A stretch of DNA of 64,000 nucleotides from Acidimicrobiaceae bacterium. GTDB taxonomy: Bacteria; Actinomycetota; Acidimicrobiia; Acidimicrobiales; RAAP-2. The notes beneath the pieces are model-generated. The model did not search any database, was not told where the DNA came from, and was given only the letters and a program-made list of their open reading frames with translations. Where the stretch lies: assembly GCA_027314705.1 (NCBI GenBank), contig DAHVAJ010000022.1:1-64000 (forward strand), in the 5' to 3' direction. This document shows, in pieces, positions 57,959 to 64,000 of this stretch; position 1 is the first letter of the stretch; each line of letters starts with the position of its first letter. A program made the position numbers and the translations under genes.

Positions 57959-58793
57959 GCTGCCCGAGGTCGAGACGGTCCGACGCGACCTCCAGGGCGA
58001 GGTGATCGGGCGCAGGATCAAGGCCGTCGAGGTCCGCAACGGGCGGACCGTGCGCCGCCACCCGAGCGCCAAGGCCTTCCGCAACCTCCTCGAAGGGCGA
58101 TCCGTGACCTCGGTCGGCCGGGCCGGCAAGTACCTGCTCCTCGGGCTCGACGACGGGTCGACCCTCGTCGTCCACCTCGGCATGAGCGGTCAGCTCCAGC
58201 GGGTCAAGAGCGCGAAGGAGCCCAAGGCCCCCCACACCCACGCCGTCATCACCTTCACCCAGGGTGGTCAACTGCGCTTCGTCGACCCGCGCACCTTCGG
58301 CGAGCTCTTCGTCTCGGTGGCGCCGGCCGAAGGCGGGCGCGCCCTGCCCGAGCTCGCCCACCTGGGCTTCGACCCCCTGGAGGACGTCATGAGCTGGGAC
58401 CGGTTCTGGGCGCTCCTCTCGGCCCACAAGGCCGGCCTCAAGAACCTCCTCATGGACCAGGAGTTCGTCGCCGGCATCGGGAACATGTACGCCGACGAGA
58501 TCCTCTTCGCCGCCGGTCTGCGGTACGACCGGATGTCCGACTCCCTCTCCTCGCAGGAGGTGCGCCGCCTGTACCGGGCCATGGTCGAGACCCTGGCCGA
58601 GGCGGTCAAGCGTCGCGGTTCGACGTTGGCCGACGCCCAGTACCGGGACCTGTTCGGGGAGGTCGGGGACTACCAGGACCAGCACCAGGCCTACGACCGC
58701 GAAGGCGAGCCGTGCCGGCGGTGCCGCTCGACCATCGTCCGGGTGAAGTCGGGCGGCCGTTCGACCTTCTTCTGCGAGCACTGCCAGGTGTGA
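57951..58793 (+). CDS. mutM: Formamidopyrimidine-DNA glycosylase
   Basis: Removes 8-oxoguanine and Fapy lesions. 280 residues; PELPEVETVRRDL at the N-terminus supplies the catalytic Pro and Glu, GRAGKYLLLGLDDG the Lys, DQEFVAGIGNMYADEILF the helix-two-turn-helix, and the C-terminal zinc finger has CRRC and CEHC. The start GTG overlaps the rnc stop. After removal of Met the Pro becomes the nucleophile. Confidence 0.95.
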   Translation: MPELPEVETVRRDLQGEVIGRRIKAVEVRNGRTVRRHPSAKAFRNLLEGRSVTSVGRAGKYLLLGLDDGSTLVVHLGMSGQLQRVKSAKEPKAPHTHAVITFTQGGQLRFVDPRTFGELFVSVAPAEGGRALPELAHLGFDPLEDVMSWDRFWALLSAHKAGLKNLLMDQEFVAGIGNMYADEILFAAGLRYDRMSDSLSSQEVRRLYRAMVETLAEAVKRRGSTLADAQYRDLFGEVGDYQDQHQAYDREGEPCRRCRSTIVRVKSGGRSTFFCEHCQV

Positions 58794-58850
58794 GCCCCGA
58801 CCGGGCGGGGCTCCGCGTCCCGGGGCGCGTGCCGGTAGGGTGAGCGCCCG

Positions 58851-61800
58851 GTGTTCCTGAAGTCGCTCTCCCTCAAAGGGTTCAAGTCGTTCGCCGACCC
58901 CGCCGTGCTCGAGTTCGAGCCCGGGGTCACGGTGGTGGTGGGCCCCAACGGCAGCGGGAAGTCGAACGTGGTCGACGCCGTGGCCTGGGTCCTCGGTGCC
59001 CAGGGTCCCCGCACGGTGCGCTCGGCCAAGATGGAGGACGTCATCTTCATGGGGACGGCCGGCCGGCCGGCCCTGGGCCGCGCCGAGGTCTCCCTCACCA
59101 TCGACAACAGCACCGGCCGGCTGGCCACCGACCTGGCCGAGATCACCATCACCCGGACGCTCTTCCGCTCCGGTGACAGCGAGTACTCGATCAACGGGGC
59201 GCCCTGCCGGCTCCTCGACATCCAGGAGCTCCTCTCGGACACCGGCGTCGGCCGCCAGCAGCACGTGATCGTCAGCCAGGGCCATCTCGACGCCATCCTC
59301 GAGGCCCGGCCCGAGGACCGTCGGGCGGTCATCGAGGAGGCGGCCGGCGTGCTCAAGCACCGGAGGCGCCGCGAGCGGGCCGAGCGTCGGCTGTCCGCCA
59401 CCGAGGAGAACCTCGAGCGCCTGTTCGACCTGGTGCGGGAGGTCAAGCGCCAGATCCGCCCGCTCGAGCGCCAGGCGGCCGCGGCCCGGGCCTACACGGG
59501 CCTGTCCGAGGAGCTGCGCGCCGTGCGCCTGTACGTGGCCGGCGCCGAGCTCGCGGCGCTCGACCGCCAGCGTGGCGAGGGCCGGCGGGTCGAGGAGGAG
59601 CAGCGGGCCGCCGAGTCCCGGCTCGTCGCCACCCTCGGCGCGCTCGACGCCGACTCGGAGCGCACGGCCGACGAGCTCTCGGCCGAGCGGTCGTCGGACC
59701 TCGCCGCCGAGCTCGGGCGGGCCGAGGGCATGGTCGAGCGGGCCCGCGGCCTGTCCGGGGTCCTCCGCGAGCGCCGGCGTTCCCTGGCCCGGGCCCTCGA
59801 CGCCGCGGCCGACGCCGATGTGGTCTCCACCCTCGAGGCCGAGGGGGCCCACCTGGCCGAGGAGCTGGCCGCGGCCGACGAGGAGGCCCGGGCCCTGGCT
59901 CCGGAGCAGGAGGCCCTGACCGCGGCGGCGGCCGCCGCCGCGGCCGAGCTCGAGGCCCACCTGGCCGCCTGGGGCGACGGCAGCGACCTCCGCCGGGCCG
60001 ACGAGGCCGTGGCCGTGGCCCGGGGTCAGCTGGCCTCGCTCGAGCACGCCCTGGAGCGCGACCGACGTGGCCTCGACCAGCTCGTGGCCCGCCAGACGGC
60101 GGTCGAGCGCCGCGCGGCACTGCTGGAAGGCGAGGAGCACGAGCTGGGCGAAGGCCTGGCCGAGACGGAGCAGGCCCGTCACCGGCTCCAGGCGGCGGTG
60201 GCCGAGACGGAGGCGGCCCACCAGGCCGCCGAGCGTCGCCTGGAGGCCGCCGAAGAGGCGCTGCGCCAGGCCGAACGGGAGCAGGCCCGCTCCCTGGCCC
60301 GGGCCGACGCGCTCGAACGGTCCCTCGACGAGGCCCGGGGGGCGGCCGGGGCCGAGCTCCTGGCCGGCGTGGACGGGGTGGTCGGGACGCTGCTCGACCT
60401 GGTCGAGGTCGACACCGGCTGGGAGGAGGCCTTCGAGGCCGCGGCCGGGGCCTCCCTCGCCGCCGTGGTGGTCTCCGGGAGCGGGCCGGCCCGGGCCGCC
60501 CTGTCCCGCCTCCGCCTGGGCGGCGCCCCCGGGGCGGTGCTGGCCCTCACCGAGGCCGCCGGCCGGCTCGGCCCGCGCCCCACCGACGACCCGCCCGCCG
60601 GCACCGACCCGGTCCGCGCCCACGTGCGTCCGCGCTCGGGTGGCCGGGACCACCCGGGGCTGGACGTCGTGCTCGACACCCTGCTCGCCGGCTCCTGCTG
60701 CGCCCTCACCGGGTGGTCCGAGGCCATCGACCTGGCCCTGGCCCGCCCCGACCTCGTGGTCGTCACCCGGGACGGCGACCGTTTCTCCTCGGCCGGCTGG
60801 CGGGTGCGGGCCGCCGGCGGCGCGGTCACGGCGGCCATGGTCGACGAGGCCCGGGGCCGGGCCGAGGTCGCCCGCGAGGAGGTCGTCCGCTGTGCCGAGG
60901 AGCGCCGGGAGGCCCGGGCCGGCCTCGACGCGGCCCGGCTGGCCGCCTCCGAGGCGGAGCGGGCCGACGACCGCAACGAGATCGCCCACCAGGCGGCCCG
61001 TGCCGGTCGCCAGCGGGTGGCCGGCGACCGCGGCCTGCTGGCCGTGGAGCTCGAGGAGGTCCGCCGGGCCCGCGTCGAGCTGGACGAGCGCATCGGCCGG
61101 GACGCGGCCCGGGTGGCCGAGCTGGTCGTCGACCTGCCGGCCCGCGAGGCGGCCCGCGAGGAGGCCGCGGCTCGCACCGCCGCCGCCCGCGAGGAGCGCC
61201 TGGTGATCGACGGGCGCCTGGCCGAGGCCGCGGCCCGCCGCGGCGAGTGGGAGGTGCGCACCGCCGGCCTGGTGGAGCGCCGCCGGGTCCTGGCCGATCG
61301 GCAGCGGGAGGTCGAGCGCCGCCTGACCGGCCACGCCGACGAGCGCCGCCAGGCCGCCGAGCGGCGGACCAGGCTCGAGGCCGATGCCACGGCGGTCGAG
61401 CGGTTGGCCGCCGTCGTCGGCGAGGCTCAGGCCGGCCTCGACGCGGTGCTGGCCGCCCTTCGTGACCGCCACCGCCGTCAGGTCGAGGCGGTCCGGGCCG
61501 GTGGGGCCCGGCTGGAGGCGCTCCGCCGCGAGCGGACCGCCTCCGAGCACGAGCTGGCCGCCACCCGGAGCCGCCTGCAGAAGGCCGAGCTCGAGCTGGT
61601 CGAGGCCTCGGTCCGGCGGGAGGCGGTGGTCGACACGCTCCGGCGCGAGCTGGCCTGCGAGCCCGAAGACGCCCTCGGCGCGACCTGCCCGGAGCTGCCC
61701 GAGGGTGTCGACCCGGCCGGCCGGGTGACCGAGCTCGAGGCCGAGCTCGCCGCCCTCGGCCCGGTCAACCCGCTCGCCCTCGAGGAGCTCACCGAGCTCG

Positions 61801-62447
61801 GCGAGCGGCACCGGTTCCTCGAGGCCCAGGTCGAGGACGTGCGCAAGGCCCGTCGCGAGCTCCACCACGTGATCCGCACCCTCGACGAGGAGATCATGCA
61901 CGTCTTCGACGCGGCCTTCGCCGACGTGAACGAGCACTTCTCCAACCTCGTCACCTCGCTCTTCCCCGGGGGCACGGGCCGGCTGTCGCTGACCGACCCG
62001 GACAACCTGCTCGACACCGGGGTCGAGGTCGAGGTCCGGCCGGCCGGCCGGAACGTGCGGCGCCTCTCGCTGCTGTCGGGGGGCGAGCGGTCGCTCGTGG
62101 CCATGGCCTACCTCTTCGCCGTCTTCCGGAGCCGGCCGTCGCCCTTCTACCTGATGGACGAGGTGGAGGCGGCGCTCGACGACGTCAACCTGATGCGGTT
62201 CCTGGCCCTGGTCAACGAGTTCCGGGCCGAGGCGCAGCTCATCATCGTGAGCCACCAGAAGCGGACCATGGAGGCGGCCGACGCCCTCTACGGGGTCACC
62301 ATGGCACCAGGTGGCTCCTCCAAGGTGGTGAGCCAGAAGGTCCCCCGCGACCGCTCCGGTGTGGTCGCGGGCGACGCCGGTCGGGTGCCGGCGGCCGTGG
62401 CGCCGTCCCCTCCGGTCGACGGCGCCCCGGCCGGCGGTGACCGGTGA
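58851..62447 (+). CDS. smc: Chromosome partition protein SMC
   Basis: 1198-residue condensin ATPase that compacts and segregates the chromosome. Walker A GPNGSGKSN (31-39), long coiled coils to both sides of a hinge (about 490-660, including VDGVVGTLLDLVEVD and FSSAGWRVRA), the LSLLSGGERSLVAMAYLF signature and the Walker B FYLMDEVEAALDD near 1100. TAGGGT (58836-58841) is 9 nt before the GTG, giving an independent leaderless promoter. The last 60 residues are a Pro/Val/Gly-rich extension past the usual end. Confidence 0.97.
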   Translation: MFLKSLSLKGFKSFADPAVLEFEPGVTVVVGPNGSGKSNVVDAVAWVLGAQGPRTVRSAKMEDVIFMGTAGRPALGRAEVSLTIDNSTGRLATDLAEITITRTLFRSGDSEYSINGAPCRLLDIQELLSDTGVGRQQHVIVSQGHLDAILEARPEDRRAVIEEAAGVLKHRRRRERAERRLSATEENLERLFDLVREVKRQIRPLERQAAAARAYTGLSEELRAVRLYVAGAELAALDRQRGEGRRVEEEQRAAESRLVATLGALDADSERTADELSAERSSDLAAELGRAEGMVERARGLSGVLRERRRSLARALDAAADADVVSTLEAEGAHLAEELAAADEEARALAPEQEALTAAAAAAAAELEAHLAAWGDGSDLRRADEAVAVARGQLASLEHALERDRRGLDQLVARQTAVERRAALLEGEEHELGEGLAETEQARHRLQAAVAETEAAHQAAERRLEAAEEALRQAEREQARSLARADALERSLDEARGAAGAELLAGVDGVVGTLLDLVEVDTGWEEAFEAAAGASLAAVVVSGSGPARAALSRLRLGGAPGAVLALTEAAGRLGPRPTDDPPAGTDPVRAHVRPRSGGRDHPGLDVVLDTLLAGSCCALTGWSEAIDLALARPDLVVVTRDGDRFSSAGWRVRAAGGAVTAAMVDEARGRAEVAREEVVRCAEERREARAGLDAARLAASEAERADDRNEIAHQAARAGRQRVAGDRGLLAVELEEVRRARVELDERIGRDAARVAELVVDLPAREAAREEAAARTAAAREERLVIDGRLAEAAARRGEWEVRTAGLVERRRVLADRQREVERRLTGHADERRQAAERRTRLEADATAVERLAAVVGEAQAGLDAVLAALRDRHRRQVEAVRAGGARLEALRRERTASEHELAATRSRLQKAELELVEASVRREAVVDTLRRELACEPEDALGATCPELPEGVDPAGRVTELEAELAALGPVNPLALEELTELGERHRFLEAQVEDVRKARRELHHVIRTLDEEIMHVFDAAFADVNEHFSNLVTSLFPGGTGRLSLTDPDNLLDTGVEVEVRPAGRNVRRLSLLSGGERSLVAMAYLFAVFRSRPSPFYLMDEVEAALDDVNLMRFLALVNEFRAEAQLIIVSHQKRTMEAADALYGVTMAPGGSSKVVSQKVPRDRSGVVAGDAGRVPAAVAPSPPVDGAPAGGDR

Positions 62448-63613
62448 CCGATCCGGTCGCGCTCGCCGCCGCCTCGGAGGTGGTGATCGGCCTCGCCGTC
62501 GCCCTGCCCCTGGTGGCCGTGACCGGCGGGACGGTGGTGGCCCTGCGGCTGCGGGGCCGGGGCGCCAAGGGGCGCGTGCCGGTCGGCGAGGTGGCGAGCG
62601 ACGCAGCCACCGACGAGGAGTTGCGGGCCGGGGCCACGGCCGTGGCCGTGGCCGAAGCCACCGCGGCCCCCCCGGCCGTCGAGCCGGCCACCTACCGGGG
62701 TCGCCTGGGCAAGGCCCGGGGGCTGTTCGCCGGCTACCTCGGGGCGGTGCGCTCCCGGGGGCGCATCGAGCCTGCCACCTGGGACGACCTCGAGGAGGCC
62801 CTCATCCGGGCCGACGTCGGCGTCGGGGCGACGGATGCCCTCCTCGACGATCTCCGGGGCCGGGTGAAGGCCGGCGACATCGCCGGCCCCGACGCGCTGG
62901 TCGAGGCCCTGAAGGCCGACCTCGTGGCGATGCTGTCCCCCGGTGCCGGCGGGGCCGACCTGGCCGTGCCCGGCGCCGCCGCGGCAGCCGGGGAGGGCGA
63001 CGACCGCCCCGTCGAGGTCTGGCTGTTCGTGGGCGTGAACGGCGTCGGCAAGACGACCACCGTGGGCAAGCTGGCGCACCGCCTGGCCACCGGGGGCGTC
63101 CGGGTCCTGCTGGCCGCCGGCGACACGTTCCGGGCCGCGGCCGGCGAACAGCTGGCCCAGTGGGCGTCGCGGGCCGATGCCGACATCGTCCGGGGCGCCG
63201 AGGGCGGCGACCCGTCCTCGGTCGTCTTCGACGCCGTCCAGCGGGCCGCCTCCCGGGGGCACACCCTGGTGCTGGCCGACACGGCCGGCCGGCTGCACAA
63301 CAAGGTCAACCTCATCGAAGAGCTGAAGAAGGTCCGGCGAGTGGCCGACCGCCCGCCGGGCCGGGTGGTCGAGGTCCTGCTCGTCCTCGACGCCACCACC
63401 GGCCAGAACGGTCTGGCCCAGGCCAAGGTCTTCCTCGAGGCGGTGGACGTCACCGGCGTGGTGCTGACCAAGCTCGACGGGACGGCCAAGGGCGGGATCG
63501 TGGTGGCCATCCAGCGGGAGCTGGGCCTGCCGGTGAAGCTGGTCGGCCTGGGCGAGGGCGCCGAGGACCTGGTCGACTTCGATCCCGGGGCGTTCGTCGA
63601 CGCCCTGTTCTGA
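62444..63613 (+). CDS. ftsY: Signal recognition particle receptor FtsY
   Basis: 389 residues. An N-terminal hydrophobic helix (about 8-27, VVIGLAVALPLVAVTGGTVV) anchors it, followed by an acidic/Ala linker, the N domain, and the SRP-type GTPase G domain: FVGVNGVGKTTTVGKLA (G1), AAGDTFRAAAGEQL, ADTAGRLHNK (G3), LTKLDGTAKGG (G4). The GTG overlaps the smc stop (GTGA). It receives ribosome-nascent chains from Ffh, encoded next. Confidence 0.96.
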   Translation: MTDPVALAAASEVVIGLAVALPLVAVTGGTVVALRLRGRGAKGRVPVGEVASDAATDEELRAGATAVAVAEATAAPPAVEPATYRGRLGKARGLFAGYLGAVRSRGRIEPATWDDLEEALIRADVGVGATDALLDDLRGRVKAGDIAGPDALVEALKADLVAMLSPGAGGADLAVPGAAAAAGEGDDRPVEVWLFVGVNGVGKTTTVGKLAHRLATGGVRVLLAAGDTFRAAAGEQLAQWASRADADIVRGAEGGDPSSVVFDAVQRAASRGHTLVLADTAGRLHNKVNLIEELKKVRRVADRPPGRVVEVLLVLDATTGQNGLAQAKVFLEAVDVTGVVLTKLDGTAKGGIVVAIQRELGLPVKLVGLGEGAEDLVDFDPGAFVDALF

Positions 63614-63698
63614 GCCCGGCCACCGACCCACCGGGGGCCCCCGCCGCAGCCCCTCGGGGGGCACTGCCACGCCGGGTGTCCTGTAGCCTGAGGCACCC

Positions 63699-64000
63699 AT
63701 GTTCGAGACACTGACCGACCGATTCGAGGGCATCCTCTCGCGCCTGCGGAGCCGTGGCCGCCTGACCGAGGCCGACGTCGACGAGGTGCTGCGGGAGATC
63801 CGCACGGCCCTGCTCGAGGCCGACGTCGAGATCGGTGTGGTGCGGGGTTTCACCGACGCCGTGCGCCGGCGGTGCGTGGGCCTCGAGCTGACGAGCCACC
63901 TGAGCCCGGGCCAGCAGGTCATCAAGATCGTGAACGAGGAGCTCACCGCCCTCCTGGGCGGCGAGACGCTGCGCCTCGCCTACGCCAGCCGCCCGCCGAC
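63699..64000 (+). CDS. ffh: Signal recognition particle protein Ffh (5' part, cut by window end)
   Basis: About 100 residues are visible: FETLTDRFEGILSRLRSRGRL, then EADVDEVLREIRTALLEADVEI, the N domain of Ffh. The P-loop and M domain lie beyond the window. TAGCCT (63684-63689) is 9 nt before the ATG (leaderless). Confidence 0.93.
   Translation, partial: MFETLTDRFEGILSRLRSRGRLTEADVDEVLREIRTALLEADVEIGVVRGFTDAVRRRCVGLELTSHLSPGQQVIKIVNEELTALLGGETLRLAYASRPP

Noticed and set aside
57495-62255. 1586-codon open frame antisense to rnc, mutM and smc
   Set aside because: Shadow of three well-supported housekeeping genes.
1-64000. tRNA, rRNA, riboswitch and prophage search by eye
   Set aside because: No cloverleaf-like segments, rRNA consensus, or phage/IS genes were recognised; a covariance search (tRNAscan, Infernal) would be needed to be sure.

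Overview
The window is 64 kb of a very GC-rich, gene-dense actinobacterial chromosome, with codon third positions almost all G or C. The features pointing to Actinobacteria are a fused 2-oxoglutarate decarboxylase/dehydrogenase (kgd), a CofC-type F420 gene, GTP-dependent PEP carboxykinase, paired WYL regulators, a SepIVA-like coiled-coil gene in the coaD-yceD-rpmF block, and many leaderless starts. A deep branch such as Acidimicrobiia is plausible but is inference only. No rRNA, tRNA, IS element, prophage or CRISPR array was seen.

Layout. 1-6 kb: a membrane protein, an orphan biotin-dependent carboxyltransferase, a CtaG-like protein and two overlapping WYL regulators. 6-10 kb: the most unusual segment. 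It holds a helicase-less MobF-type relaxase behind a hairpin that sequesters its Shine-Dalgarno, a convergent VirD4/TraG-type coupling ATPase, an AT-richer stretch, and an HU gene fused in frame to a Lys/Ala-rich H1-like tail that has its own perfect internal ribosome-binding site. 10-22 kb: a PIG-L deacetylase with CofC, a class III cyclase, a GH38 mannosidase, a MatB-like synthetase, rnhB, an acyl-CoA dehydrogenase, a DMT transporter, a TIGR01777 epimerase and a hydrolase. 22-30 kb: a second, tail-less HU, the queDCE preQ0 operon diverging from kgd, and a predicted NYN nuclease-Ala/Lys linker-S1 protein followed by fabZ and xth. 31-37 kb: a UvrD-like helicase diverging from a hydrolase / membrane-anchored MurF-like / Ddl-like / PH-domain operon. 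37-44 kb: galK, carbonic anhydrase, a CoA-ester racemase, a stand-alone RAM protein, an MFS transporter, pckG and thiL.

44-64 kb is conserved housekeeping: rpmB diverging from fakA-recG-rsmD-coaD-sepIVA-yceD-rpmF-plsX, then a 4.8 kb interruption (GT-C-like membrane protein, acyl-CoA dehydrogenase, truncated haemoglobin, SDR), then acpP-rnc-mutM-smc-ftsY and the start of ffh. This block links ribosome maturation, CoA and phospholipid precursor supply, RNA processing, DNA repair, chromosome condensation and SRP targeting.

Expression signals are unusually readable. At about 20 genes a TANNNT -10 hexamer (usually TAG/TAC) lies 6-10 nt before the ATG/GTG, which implies leaderless mRNAs, while genes inside operons are joined by ATGA/GTGA overlaps or SD sites. 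Two very short leaderless reading frames (38395-38466 and 54136-54020) end in such overlaps with larger genes and look like translational-coupling leaders. Four convergent gene pairs overlap at their 3' ends, by up to 87 bp.
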